Shown in pieces: positions 20,401-32,076 of a stretch of DNA of 64,000 bases. The notes under the pieces were generated by a model that was not told the DNA's origin, ran no database searches, and saw only the letters and a list, made by a program, of their open reading frames with translations. Positions within the stretch are counted from its first letter, which is position 1. Each line of letters starts with the position of its first letter. Made by a program: the position numbers and the translations under genes. Source of the DNA: Eustoma russellianum (taxonomy: Eukaryota; Streptophyta; Magnoliopsida; Gentianales; Gentianaceae). Location: positions 25,464,861-25,528,860 of the forward strand of contig AP025047.1 in assembly GCA_036186865.1 (NCBI GenBank), given 5' to 3'.

Positions 20401-21360
20401 CCTTTCCCCTTAAATAATGATTTATTACTTTCCACCCCAACTTGGTAATATTGCAGCAACAGGTCCCTAAAAATATTCCCACTCCAGAAACACTCCTCCC
20501 ACTTCCGTCTATACCCAAGTCAGTCCCTCTAGTTCCGCATATGCCAGAAAAAACCCCCCACTTTGCTGAAGTAACCCAAAGCCCGACCAACTCGTTTGTT
20601 TTTACCAAACCAGCCTCGTTTCACCCGCCCTCTATACGCACCACAGTAATACCCATCATGCTTGGATTTTTGACTGTGGTGCCATGGATACCATGACTAA
20701 TGATATTCACGATCAAAAATTTCTCCCCTCCTTCTAAAACCCATATTGAAACAGCGAGTGGTGAGCGAATGCCTGTTCGTGGAGGAGGGTCCATTCAAAT
20801 TTCTCCCAACATAGATGTGCCCAATTGTTTATATGTTCCCGACTTATCCTCAAAATTACTGTCTCTTAGCCATGTTACTAAAGCTCTGGATTGTGTTGCA
20901 CTCATATATCCCCACTTTTGCCTGTTACAGGACATACATACGAGGAAGATTATTGGGCGTGGTACTGAGCGCACCGGTCTCTACTACATTGATGAAGTCG
21001 CTCACCAAGGCCGGTCCATGCTTGCTCATCGGACATCCGACCGGCAGTTGTGGCTATGGCATCGCCGACTAGGCCAACCCTCTCTAAACTACTTAAAATT
21101 TTTGTTTCCTAATCTATTTACTCATCGGACAGTTACGTTCCAGTGTGACACTTGTATCCGTGCAAAAAGCCATCGGTCATCGTTTAGACCAAATAATACT
21201 TGTGTTCCGATTATGTTTTCTCTGGTTCACTCTGATGTCTGGGGACCAGCACATGTGTCTAATAACCATCAGTTCCAATACTTTGTTTTATTCATTGATG
21301 ATTTTTCTCGGATGACATGGGTATGTTTTCTTCGACATAAATCTGAAGTTCCAGAATAAT
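20401..21360 (+). pseudogene. Element F protease, GAG-pre-integrase and integrase start
   Basis: W-I-F-D-C-G-A (about 20664-20684) stands where W-I-x-D-S-G-A is expected, so the protease active-site serine reads as cysteine. The open piece 20700-21359 holds the protease core, the GAG-pre-integrase motif (L-W-H-R-R-L-G and C-D-T-C-I-R-A-K, about 21050-21165) and the integrase first acidic motif (V-H-S-D-V-W-G-P, about 21227). The stop at 21357 interrupts integrase. Confidence 0.85.
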
Positions 21361-22260
21361 TTATTCATTTCTTCAATCTCATACAAACACAATATAACAC
21401 CACTATCAAAGTCCTACGCACCGATAATGGCACCGAATACAGACCTCTGAGCACTTTTTTCCACAATCGTGGCCTTGTCCATCAAAGGTCCTGCCCAAAT
21501 ACCCCCAACAAAACGGGGTTGCTGAACGAAAAAACTGCATCATACTCGAAATGACACGAGCCATGCTTCTTGAATCTCGTGCCACTAAATACATAGGGCC
21601 TAATGCTGTTGGCACAGCCGTCTACCTTTTACATCGTCTTCCCACCAAAGCCCTCAATCATCAAATGCCTCTTCAAATGCTCGCTACCCAGGCCCGCATA
21701 CCCCCTATGCCCACTCTACCACCTCACATCTTTGGGTGCTCCGTGTATGTTCATATTCACAAAACTGAATGTACCAAGCCTGATCCCTGTGCTCAAAAAT
21801 GTGTATTTGTTGGGTATACGAGTCATCACAAAGGGTACCGATGCTATAACCCTACAACTCGCAAACTGTATATCAGCATAGAATGTGTCTTCTTTGAGTC
21901 CGAATATTACTTTGACCACCCCGCCATGGCTCAAGAGGAGAGTATCAGTGAGCCACTGACCTTCGAGTGGTTACATAGCCTTGACTGTTCAAAGGAAGTC
22001 CAACACGAACAAACATGTGGCGCCACCGAGCCGACTGATGTCAATGCAGGTGTGACCGAAGAGCCAGTAACCATTCCTGAGACATCTGCTTCAAAAAATG
22101 TCATGCAAGGGGTAAGTGTTCCACCATCTGGTGAGTCAATTTCGAATTGCTTTGAGTCAAATTCATCTGAGAGAAAAGTCTGAGTGCTTCCCCCAAGAAG
22201 TAACCGAGTGGTCCCACCGGGAAGGTACTCGCCGGAACGAATATCCAGAACATCAAGGTA
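21361..22260 (+). pseudogene. Element F integrase core end and C-terminal region
   Basis: L-R-T-D-N-G-T-E-Y (about 21415) is the second acidic motif. The third (N-G-V-A-E-R-K-N) is frameshifted near 21510. The open stretch 21551-22183 runs from M-T-R-A-M-L through the F-G-C-x-V-Y-V-H-I motif (about 21730), typical of the C-terminal part of plant copia integrases, into the acidic linker before reverse transcriptase. Confidence 0.8.
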
Positions 22261-22463
22261 TCTAGTTAGTCAAGGGAGGGCATTATTGGCACATATATAC
22301 TCAAAAACTATTCCATGTACAGTTCAAGAAGCTAGTGGTAAAGCATAATGGTGCAAAGCAATGGCGATCAAAGTAGAAGCATTACTAAAAAACGAGACGT
22401 GGGACATGTGCATACTTCTAGAAGGGAAGAAACCAGTGGGGTGCCGGTGGGTGTTCACAATCA
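22261..22463 (+). pseudogene. Element F reverse transcriptase, first part
   Basis: The start of reverse transcriptase is seen as W-C-K-A-M..E-A-L-L-K-N-E-T-W and G-C-R-W-V-F-T-I. It is cut off at 22463 by the inserted LTR. About eleven codons that normally follow are missing when reading resumes at 24877. Confidence 0.8.
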
Positions 22464-24876
22464 TGTTGGACCGTGCACCTGCAATAAATCCACTAGAGGG
22501 GGGTTGAATAGTGGTTAGGGTAAATTACACAACAACCTTTTGTAAAAATCCTCTTTGAAAACAGAATATGAGACCACCTCAAATTCAGAACCCGTTTTTG
22601 ACAAATTCAAAAATAATTATACGCAACTCCACAAATTATGAAAATTTCCAAAATTTAACTTATATGTGTTAGCAAGACTCTATCCAAAAATCAAACAAAA
22701 ATAAGATCATTTGACCCTTCAAACAAATAAAAAGATTTAGATGGTCAATCTGGACAGAATTGGACAGAATGTTGCTGATTTTGAAAAATGTGTTTCTCTT
22801 TGAATACTCAACCAAAAATGTTGATCTTTATATCAAAACACTCCTTAGGATGTGTAGATGATGTTCCAAAATGCCCTAACTTAAACAATTCTTGATTAAT
22901 ACAGAATTCAAGTTTTCTCAAAACTAGTCAGATTGCAGCCGATTGGAGCAGTTATCTTGCAAAGACTGAAAGACTATTTTTCCCTTGCTCAAATCAAGTG
23001 ATTCTTGTTGCAAATGAAAGTTAACAGTTGGAAGTATAACTCCACCAAAAATCACAAATTTTGAAAGTATTTAGCTATTTTTTCAAATTATGAGAAATTG
23101 TGTGAAAACAGCAGTAAAAACCGGCAGATAAACAGAAATGAAGAAACAAGACAAGAACACCGAGGATTTATCCTGGTTCGGTCAATGTGACCTACTCCAG
23201 TCCCAAGGAACACCTTTCCTTGGATTTTAGTATGAAATGAATCACCTTACAACAAGAACCAAGCTTGATCCTTGGGTTATACACCAACCCTACTCAAGAC
23301 TTAGATAATCACCTTCTATGCAACACTTAGTTGCAACATCTCTACAACCTATTGATATAGCCTTATAGAAATGGCTAATAAATATTACAAATGAAGCTCA
23401 AGAGGCTTGTAGCTCAACAAAAACACCTTTCCTACAAAAAATAGAACAATAACAACAAGAAGAAGAAGATGATAGCTAGACATTCAACAAATTCTTGTGA
23501 GCTTCAAGTGTGTTTCATCTTCTTCACCATTGCCTCTATTTATAGTGTGATTTGAGTCTTAGAGATAAGACTTTCAATGTGTCACCATCTTCATCATCAA
23601 GTCCAAATGTCTTCTCATCATTGGTTGGCCTTGTACACTTGACAAAATAAGACAACATAATTGGTCCACTTTGACAATTCAGCATGGTCGAAAATTCCAC
23701 CTTGGAATAGTAAATAAAATGCGAAGATAAAGTAGTAGGATAATAGCCATAACAACTCCACTATCTCCTCAACTCCTTTGCAAAATAATACGCATGTGGG
23801 AGTTGAAAAATTCAAACCAAAACAGCTCCAAAACCCAGCCATAGCCGTTGGGTATAATCTGATTTTTCCTAGTTGGCAATTTTTGCCAACTAGCTCATTT
23901 TTGTTTGTTCCACTTGTCACCAATCCATAAAATGAGTACACCATCATTCTCACCTGATCATACACGTTTTCAAGCATACATATATGTGTAGCAACTCAGA
24001 TTTTTGAAGAAAAAATTGATAGATAATTGTTAACAAGATTATGTCAACGTGAAACACCGAAATTCTCAATATTTCTTCTTATATGTCTTGATCATTTCCA
24101 CACTTTTACCACCTTGACAACCTCTGAATAATGATGATAATTATGCTCTCATAACATATATAAGAAAATCTTCAAGATAGAAATAGAATGTGACATCTCA
24201 AATCGTCACATATTCGGCGATAGTCACCAATATCATCATATGAGATAGATAAAATAGAATCACCATATAATCTTCAAATTAATAATAATTCAGCCCAAGA
24301 ATAAAGATAATAATATGCTCAAGAGATTCCTTGAGTGAAAATACCAAAAATACCTTTGGTGTGAAATGACCAAAATGCTCTTGGTATGAAAAAACTCCAG
24401 AAATGACCCGGATGGTCAGAAATAATCATGATATCACCTTTGTCATGATAAATAGTATAAGAATAAATCCTTGAAATATTTTCACCATGTGATGTTCCTA
24501 CAAAACTCAAAACCAATTTTGCCCTTTTTGGTAAGTTGTAGAAACTTCCAAGGAACGTTAGTCACAAGACAATTATAATCACCAAAACACATCATAATGA
24601 CATAATAAACATGTATAAATCATATGCAAATGAAAACAACCATTTTATCACATTTTAGAAAAATATTTCTAAAAACCCTAGACATCGATCGATCGAAGTG
24701 CCTCAGTTTGAGAGGTCGATGTCTCACAGTAAGGTTCAGGCTTTGTCTCTGACCTACATCGATCGATCGAAGTGAGGGTTCTATGTACATCGATCAATCG
24801 ATGTGTCTCAGGTTAGAGTTCGATGTCTCATGGTAAGGTCTTGAAATTTCATTGCCTTACATAGATCGATCGATAT
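22464..24876 (-). mobile_element. LTR C: reverse SIRE-like LTR inside element F
   Basis: In minus orientation this stretch ends ..ctattcaaccccc-ctctagtgg..ggtccaaca, the ending seen in the LTRs at 1-974 and 61900-63197. It also shares their actcgaggaa-like leader blocks around the Met-type junction near 23165-23220. A TATA box (minus CACTATAAATAGAGGC) is at 23532-23547. The palindrome cluster at 24682-24876 resembles that of element B's LTR, including the atcgacctctcaaactgag spacer type. The 5' end of the LTR is not found: it stops in the palindrome cluster and F resumes. The insertion is therefore a truncated solo LTR, with loss of a few codons of target. Confidence 0.8.
24682..24876. repeat. 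Palindromic array in LTR C
   Basis: Four full sites (acatcgatcgatcgaagt twice, acatcgatcaatcgatgt, and a degraded acatagatcgatcgatat) are separated by ctcagtttgagaggtcgatg-type spacers. The spacers carry further half sites. Confidence 0.85.
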
Positions 24877-25610
24877 ATAAAGCAAGACCGGTGGCTAAGG
24901 GGTACACGCAAACCTATGACATCGATTACTCAGAAACTTTTTCACCAGTCACAAAAATCAACACGATTCATGTAATGTTTTCTATAGTTACAAATAAAGA
25001 CTAGCCATTGTATCAATTCGATGTAAAAAATGTATTCCTCCATGGTGAGTTTAAAAGAAGAAGTGTATATGGAAGCTCCTCCAGGATTCTCAAGTGACTT
25101 CAGAGAGGAGGAGGTTTGCATACGAAAAAAGGCTCTGTATGGACTCAAGCAAAGCCCACGGATGTGGTTTGGAAGATTTACAGTAGCAATGAAGCAGAAT
25201 GGATTTCAACAGAGTAACGCTGATCATACATTATTCTTCAAAAGAAGAAACGAAAAGGTGACTTGTCTTATCATTTATGTCGAAGATATGAATAATACTG
25301 GTGATAATACATAACAGATACTCGACTACAAGAGAGGTTATTTGCAGAGTTTGAAATGAAAGAGATGGGAAATCTGAATTACTTCTTGGGAATAGAGGTT
25401 GCTCGCTTAGAACAAGGTATCTTGATCTTGCAACAAAAGTATATACTTGATACGTTGACTGAAATAGAAAAGCTAGATTGCAAGCCGGCTATAACTCCAA
25501 TGGTGGTAAATCAGAAACTACAACTCGTGAAAGATGCTCCAGTGGTAGACAGGGAACATTATCAACGGTTGGTCGGAAAGTTAATTTATGTATCACATAC
25601 GTGACTGGAC
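24877..25610 (+). pseudogene. Element F reverse transcriptase, second part
   Basis: Reading resumes with Y-K-A-R-P-V-A-K-G-Y and S-E-T-F-S-P-V. The Q-F-D-V-K motif follows near 25015, then an open stretch 25030-25314 with Y-M-E-A-P-P-G-F and A-L-Y-G-L-K-Q-S-P. The catalytic motif reads Y-V-E-D-M (about 25276-25290) instead of Y-V-D-D-M, so one catalytic aspartate is replaced. A second open stretch (25356-25604) holds N-Y-F-L-G-I-E-V and the thumb ending G-K-L-I-Y-V-S-H-T. Confidence 0.85.
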
Positions 25611-26236
25611 ATAGCATATGCAGTAGGGGTGGTTTGCCAGTTTATGCATCATCCACAGAAACATCATAGGATGGTAGTGAAGAGAATTGTGAGATATTTA
25701 AAAGGAACTGCTGGGCATGGGATCTTGTTCAAAAACCATGGGCACTTGAATATGGAGGTGTTTACTGATGCAGATTGGGTAGGAAACACAAACGATCGAA
25801 GGTCGACATCTAGATACTTTGTGTTTTTTGGGAGTAACTTAGTCACTTTGAAGAGTAAGAAGCAAAAAGTAATGGCGTTGCCCAGTACGGAAGCCGGGTT
25901 CCGAGGAATTTCCAAAGGAGTCAGGGAAGTTTTGTGGCTAAAAAAGTTGGTGAGTGAAATGGGATTGCCAGTTGGTCAACCAGTGCATCTAATGAGTGAT
26001 AATAAAGCCGCGATTAGCATATCTGAAAACCCAGTACAACACGATTGGACCAACTTGTTGAGGTTGATAGACATTTTATAAAAGAAAAACTGGAGGAAGG
26101 AGTTATTGAGCTACCATTTGTAAAGTTAGAAAATCAGCTGACTAACATACTCACCAAATCAGTCACTGGAAAAGTGTTCGACAGAGTACTGTGCAAGTTG
26201 GGAATTAGAGACTCTAATGCCCAACTTGAGGGATAG
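25611..26236 (+). pseudogene. Element F RNase H and polypurine tract
   Basis: The open stretch 25629-26081 contains D-A-D-W (about 25770), T-E-A-G-F where S-A-E-A-E-F is expected, and S-D-N-K-A-A-I-S (about 25995). A frameshift near 26050 moves the H-x-x-x-H-F-I-K-E-K-L and L-T-K-S-V ending into another frame, closing at the tag of 26234-26236. The short purine run gagggatag just before the 3' LTR serves as polypurine tract. Confidence 0.8.
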
Positions 26237-26459
26237 TGTTAAAGAAGGAAAGGATAGGTTTTATATAGTTTAGGAGATAATTGATATGATTTAGGAGTTA
26301 ATTGATATGATTGTAATCTTCCCAAGTGAAATCCCCCAAATCATGTAACTTACCGTAGATATGGAGGATGGGTGTGCTATATATGTATACTGTTTACCGT
26401 GAATAGAATCAACGAAAAGAAAAATTTTTCCTTCATTCATCAAGTCTTGAATTATTTCA
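26237..26459 (+). mobile_element. Element F 3' LTR
   Basis: A 223-bp repeat of 18808-19030 with roughly 7-8% divergence by eye, ending ttca. A TATA-like tatatatg region is shared by both copies (near 26370). Confidence 0.9.
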
Positions 26460-27558
26460 TGTGTCTTTTACTGGCTACAGACCCGCCACCCAACGGGTTA
26501 TAATAGCAGGTACAGTTAACCGAAAAGACATTGTAACCATATTGCTAATGCACAAGTTAATGGGGAAAACGGCATTTTGTGTCTATAACTATAGCTAATG
26601 TATCTACAATGTACTATAACTTATCCATTCTCATTGCACATATATAATTTTGTTGATTTGTTACGTTTTTGACAAAAGTAAAGATAACGTTCATTTATAA
26701 CTTCTCATTTTTTTTGCTAAACACACAACTTAGAATTTTGTTACGTTTTTTATTGATGTGTGAATATCACTTGTTCTTCTTTCTAACATAAAGGCTTGCA
26801 AAAGACAAAAAGAACTACAATTACATTTATCGCTCCCCATCAATACTTGGAGATAAAAATCTCTACATTTATGATCCTCTTTTTCAATAAATGCTTTCAT
26901 AGATGAAATTGGGCATCACACGTTAATTCCATGCTTGAATCTTGGGCATTTTCACTATTCCTTTTGGCATTACGAAAATGTCTTCAAATTTTTCGTCGTA
27001 ACTAAACTGGTCGCTTATGCAGTTTTTAGGTTAGAAAGAAAAACATTTCGTGCACCTAATTTGTGTCACGCTGTAAACGTTAGCCATCGATTATATTAAA
27101 AACGCAGCAAAACAAATAAGTTGTGGATAGAAATAAGAATAAGAAGTTACGAGTAAGCATTTCCGTCAATAGTGTCAATAACGTGACAAACAATTAAGTT
27201 ATGAGTGTCAAATGAAATTTTTCAAAAGTTAAGGTGAAATGGAGACAAAACAACTACAGTAATAGACACAAAATAAATGTAATAATTGACGGCTTTAGAG
27301 GTATTGCTTCCATTTGTATCTTCGAATGTTTAATTGTATTGAGATATTGCGCGTCTTAAACAAATTGATTCCCCTTAAAGGAAAAAAGAAAACTGATCAA
27401 TTCCTTTATTTGCTTTTGAATAAAAAGTTTATTGAACTTCAAAGTAATTATCGCAAAAAGTTGCAGGTATAGTCCAGCAATTGTGTAGACAATCCTATTG
27501 ATCACCTTATTGGTTCCGTATTTTCTTGCTCGGCATTATTTTAACATCCTATTATAAA
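26460..27558. other. No gene seen between F and G
   Basis: About 1.1 kb of AT-rich sequence with numerous stops in all frames. I recognise no coding domain, terminal repeat or RNA gene. Confidence 0.55.
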
Positions 27559-28107
27559 TGTAAAATTTGGTGGAACTGAAGTGAGCAGCCGAGCTGAGCT
27601 GAACTTAAGCTAACATGGATAGAACTTGAAGAACTGTGTTGCCGAGCTGAGCTAGACAGCAGCGTTGCTTAGGTGAGCTGGACAGCAGCGTTCCCGAGCT
27701 GACCTAGATAGCAGTATATCTCGTATGTTACCCTTCCTCTGATGAAGCCTCGACTTTTACGGTATCCCAGTTGAAGTCAAACATTTCATGTTTATGAGTC
27801 AGAAGGATGTTTCTCTCTAGAATTCCATTCATGTTAGGATAGCGCGTTATGTTGATCATGTCGATCAAACACCTATAAAATCCCCCTGTAGTACGCATGA
27901 AAAACTTGAATGTAATTCGTTGTTGTGATAGTGAATTTCGTGGCTACCGCAGCCGTGGGTTTTTATTCCCTAAGAGGGTTTTCCCATGTTAAATCGATGT
28001 GTCTCTCTTGTTTATTGCTTTGTTTCAGTACCACCGCACTGTCCTTGCGTGATTGTGTGTTCTTGTTCTCACCGTCGTGTTGTTTCCGCTGCTATCCGTC
28101 CTCAACA
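27559..28107 (+). mobile_element. Element G 5' LTR
   Basis: Opens tgtaaaatttggtgg (3' copy: tgttaagtttggtg) and ends ctcaaca. A TATA box (ctataaaa) is at 27873-27880. Three 26-bp units of the type gttgccgagctgagctggac occupy about 27638-27715. Confidence 0.9.
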
Positions 28108-28109
28108 AC

Positions 28110-28120
28110 TGGTATCAGAG
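28110..28120 (+). other. Primer binding site of element G
   Basis: TGGTATCAGAG lies two bases after the LTR end and matches initiator tRNA-Met. Confidence 0.85.
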
Positions 28121-28147
28121 TGAGGTTCGCTTCTTCGAGTGGGAGCA

Positions 28148-28925
28148 ATGGCCGAGGATGGAAAATCAAGGATTCAGAGATTTGATAGGTCTAACTTCGG
28201 GTTCTAGAAGATGCAAGTTGAAGACTATCTATACTAGAGAGATCTATACTTGCCTCTTGAAGGGGATGAGAAGAAACCTAATGACATGGATGAAAGAGAA
28301 TGGGAAATTCTGGATCGTAAAGCTGTTGGTGCCATTAGGTTGTCCTTAGCACAGACCGTTGCCTTCAATATCTCAAAAGAAAAGACCACAGAAGATTTAA
28401 TGAGTGCTCTAACAATGATATATGAAAAGCCCTCTGTCTCTAACAAGGTTCACCTGATGAAAAATCTTTTTAACATGAAGAAAACAAAAATTAAAAAAAC
28501 ATAAAGAAAACATATATGAAAACGATGCAGGAACACTTAGGTGAGTTCAACACGATCACTAGTCAACTTGAATCAGTTGGGATTGTCTTTGACAATAAGG
28601 TTCTGACACTTGTTATACTGTCAAGCTTACCTGACAGTTGGGATGGAGTTGTCATGTCAGTGAGCAACTCATCTAGAGAAGGTACTCTGAAGTTTGAGAA
28701 TGTGGTAGATGTTCTACTGGATGAAGACTCCAAGAGGAAGAACAGTGGAAACTCTGAAAGTTCTGGTGCTGCTCTGAACACTAAAGAACAAGGCGAATCT
28801 GTCAAAAGAAGGAATGACAGAGGAAGTGGACGATCACAGTCCAGGAAGAGCAAATAAAAGAGCACAAATCTAACCTGCTGGAATTGTAAGAAAAAGGGCC
28901 ACCTTAAACGCAATTGGAGAGTCAA
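28148..28925 (+). pseudogene. Element G gag (broken)
   Basis: Starts at the ATG of 28148 (atggccgaggatgg). An early frameshift or stop separates the N terminus from the open piece 28250-28504, with W-E-I-L-D-R-K-A and E-D-L-M-S-A-L, a typical UBN2-type gag. A stop at about 28502 precedes the open piece 28516-28857 (Q-E-H-L-G-E-F-N, L-P-D-S-W-D). The zinc knuckle C-W-N-C-x4-H-x4 follows at about 28875-28916 with its last cysteine replaced by tryptophan (tgg). Confidence 0.8.
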
Positions 28926-29450
28926 GAAGAAAACTGATCAGCCTGACAAGGACAGCAATTTGATTCATGTCTCACAAATGTCAGAGTCTGACAGTGACGT
29001 GCTGATCTTGAGTTGTGAAAACAAAGCTGATGCCCTCTGGGTCTTTGACACTGAAGCCTCTTTTCATGCCACTTCTAACCGTGAATACTTTATAAATTAA
29101 AAGAGTGGCAATTTTAGAAAAGTATATATCGCGGATGATGACTCCTGTGACATCATTGGCAAAGGAGACATTATGTTAACTCTACCAGATGGCAGACAAC
29201 TGAAGTTGCTACAGGCAAGAACGTACCTCGGCTAACCAAGAACCTGATATCAATTACTCAATAGGTAGATGATGCTGACCTGGAAGGAAGGTTCAGCAAG
29301 ACGCACTGGAAATTGTTCAAGGGATCCTTAGTTGTGGCACAAGGTTTGAGAGCAGGGACTCTCTACAAGTTTTCAAACAAAAGCTCGGTAAATGCAGTCA
29401 CCTCGGCAAGTGACGCCGGCTATGTCATCAATGACTCGAGCATATGAGTG
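28926..29450 (+). pseudogene. Element G protease region
   Basis: The active-site segment reads W-V-F-D-T-E-A-S-F-H (about 29040-29069), where D-T/S-G-A-S-x-H is expected, so the glycine is lost. The later core (L-P-D-G-R-Q-L) is present with frameshifts. Confidence 0.7.
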
Positions 29451-30240
29451 TTAAAGGGATGAGGGTAATGGCATCCAAGGGGAAGCTGGAAAGGCTATCA
29501 AGCATTGACATGCCTCTATGTGAATCTTGTGTGCTTGGAAAACAAAAAGATGTGAGCTTCCCAAAACACAAGAGATCTCTAAGAACTCAGAAGTTGGAGC
29601 TTGTACACACAGACGTGTGGGACACTTCAGAAGTGCCATCACTAAATGGCTCCTGTTACTATGTCACCTTCATTGATGACTCAACTAGGAAGCTGTGGGT
29701 ATACTTTCTGAAATAGAAATCTGATGTAATCGAAGTCATTAAGAAGTGGAGAAGCCGTGCTAAAAATGAGACAGGGCTGACGCTGAAATGCTTGAGGTCA
29801 GACAGCAGTGGAGATTATTAGAGCAAGGAGTTTGAGGAGTATTGTGCCATAAACGGAATTAGACGGGAGAAAACGATGCCGAAGACACCCCAGCACAACA
29901 GGATTGCTGAAAGAATGAACAGGACAATATGTGAGAGATCTAGAAGCATGAGACTGTATGCTGGACTGCCAAAATCCTTTTGGACTGAAGCAGTAAACAC
30001 TGCTGCCTACCTGATCAACTGGAGTCCCTCTACTGCGATTGATTGCAAATTGCCTGAGGAGATGTGGACTGGTAAAAAAGCTTCACTTGCGCACCTGAAA
30101 GTGTTTGGATGCATCTCCTACGCATTACTGAAATTCGATAAAAGAAATAAACTGATCCCAAGTCCAAAGGATATTCCCTCATCGGCTATGGAGGAGATAA
30201 CTTTAGTTATAGACTATGTTATCATGTTGCGAGTAAGGTG
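29451..30240 (+). pseudogene. Element G GAG-pre-integrase and integrase
   Basis: C-E-S-C-V-L-G-K-Q (about 29520) closes the zinc motif. V-H-T-D-V-W is the first acidic motif (about 29602), and L-R-S-D-S-S-G-D-Y with a stop after it stands for the second (about 29790-29820). T-P-Q-H-N-R-I-A-E-R-M-N carries the third (about 29885). The F-G-C-I-S-Y-A motif near 30105 begins the C-terminal part. In-frame stops at about 29716 and 29819 separate the open stretches. Confidence 0.82.
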
Positions 30241-31150
30241 ATCAGAAGAAATAATGTAGTTTTCAACGAAAACTTGCTGTACATAGACAGGGTAAAGGAA
30301 GAGAAACAGCCAGTAAAGCAGAAGTATTTTGAGAATAGAGATATTGATCACGCTGAGCTAAGCAAACCTGTGGGTCAGCCTGCTGATGTACCTACTACAG
30401 AAGTTGAAACTCTAGAGGAGCAAGTCACACCACCCATTTCTATTAAAAGAGAGAGAAGAACTAGAGCTGCCCCCACCAGGTTCTCACCATCACTCTATTA
30501 CTTGCTTATAACTGACACTGATGAACCGAGCTACTATGAGGAAGCTCTGAGCTCAAACAAATGGGAGAATTGGAAAGAAGCTATGGACGATGAGATAAAC
30601 TCTCTGAAGAGCAACTACACCTGGGATCTTGTAGAAAAGCCACCAGGGAAGAAGACAATTCAGAACAAATGGGTGTACAGGTTGAAGCATGAGGCTGATG
30701 GTTCTCAGAGGTACAATGCAAGGCTTGTTGTGAAAGATTTCCAACAGAAGGCCGGGGTTGACTTCACCGAGATCTTCTCGACTGTGATGAATCTCTTAAC
30801 CATCATAACTGTCCTAAGTATCACATCTGCTAAAGATCTACATTTAGAGAAGCTTGATGTCAAAACAGCTTTTCTGCACGGTGACCTGGAAAAAGACATC
30901 TACATGATGCAATCGCAGAGCTACGTAGTACCTAGCAAGGAACATCTGGTCTATAAACTACAGAAAAGCTTGTACAGGCTGAAGCAAACCCCAAGGCAGT
31001 AGTACAAGAAGTTTGACAACTTCATGACAGAGGTCGGCTACAAGCGCTGTCATGGTGGTAGCATGGACGAGATCAAGAGATTGAAGGAACAAATGGTCAT
31101 AAAATTCTCCATAAATGACCTTGGTCCTGCTAAAAAGAATAATGGGGCTC
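30238..31150 (+). pseudogene. Element G reverse transcriptase lacking its catalytic segment
   Basis: An open stretch of 254 codons (30238-31002) shows W-K-E-A-M-D-D-E-I, W-V-Y-R-L-K, the L-D-V-K-T-A-F-L-H-G-D-L motif (about 30850) and S-L-Y-R-L-K-Q (about 30970). Soon after, the frame jumps from the G-Y-K-R-C-H segment (about 31040) directly to M-D-E-I-K-R-L-K (about 31063). The intervening part, which carries the catalytic Y-V-D-D in relatives, is deleted. The copy cannot make active enzyme. Confidence 0.85.
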
Positions 31151-32076
31151 AGTATTGACCGAGACAAAGAACCAAGCCCTGAGGTTGGGCCAGAAAGATT
31201 ACATTAGCAAGGTGCTAAAGATATTCAATATGGAGAATTTTAAACCGGTGTCAACACCTCTGGCCGGATATTTTAAAAATCTGTCAAGGAAGCAATGTCC
31301 AAAAAACAAGGATGAGCTTGAACGGATGAAGAAGGTACCCTATGCCTCTGATGTGGGTAGTTTGATGTATGCAATATTGTGCACCAGTCTAAACATCTCC
31401 TATGTAATGGGAGTTTTAAGAAGATTCATGTTAAATCCAGGTCCTGAGCAGTGGAGTGCTGTGAAGTGGATACTAATATACTTAGTTGGAACTAATGACA
31501 AGGCACTACAGTACACCAAGGATGCTCTGAACCTGTGCAAACTTTGTAGACTCATATATGGCTGGAGAAGTTGATGAATGGAAGAGTACTACTGGATATG
31601 TTTATAAGTTTGGCAGCACTGCAATCACTTGGGTATCAAAGTTGCTAAAGATTGTAGCACTGTCAACAACTGACGCTGAATACGTTGCAACAGTTGAAGC
31701 TACCAAGGAACTGGTGTGGCTGAAGAGTTTACTGAATGAGCTGCAGCACCCACAGACGAGCTGCAAGCTATTCAGTTATAGTCAAAGCGCAATTCACTTA
31801 GCCAGAAACTCTGTTTACCACACAAGGACTAAGCATATTAACATCAGATACCACTACATATGAAACATGCTTGAAGGAAGATAGTTTGACTTGAAAAAGA
31901 TTCATACCAGCCAGAATCCAGCAGACATGATAACGAAGATTGTTCCAAAAGAGAAGCTTAGCTCTGCAATGCTTCTGTGGGTCTTGTTACCTGATGAAAA
32001 TGCTGAGGGGCGGCAGTCCGGAGGAGAAGAAATTCACGATCCATCATGATTAAAGTCAATTTCAAATGGGAGACTT
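31151..32076 (+). pseudogene. Element G thumb, RNase H and polypurine tract
   Basis: Open stretches 31155-31574 and 31558-31863 carry the thumb (D-V-G-S-L-M-Y-A) and RNase H, including E-W-K-S-T-T-G-Y, S-T-T-D-A-E-Y and Y-S-Q-S-A-I-H where C-D-S-Q-S-A is usual, then R-T-K-H-I. The end (D-M-I-T-K-I-V-P) is near 31930. The purine run aaatgggaga before 32077 is the polypurine tract. Confidence 0.8.

Larger units (their letters stand above)
18808..26459 (+). mobile_element. Element F: Ty1/copia retrotransposon split by LTR C
   Basis: Two 223-bp LTRs (18808-19030 and 26237-26459) enclose gag, protease, integrase, reverse transcriptase and RNase H on the plus strand. All are broken by stops and frameshifts. 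Reverse transcriptase is interrupted at 22464 by a reverse-strand SIRE-like LTR and resumes at about 24877. The flanks tgtgttc (18801-18807) and tgtgtct (26460-26466) look like a decayed target duplication but do not match exactly. Confidence 0.88.
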
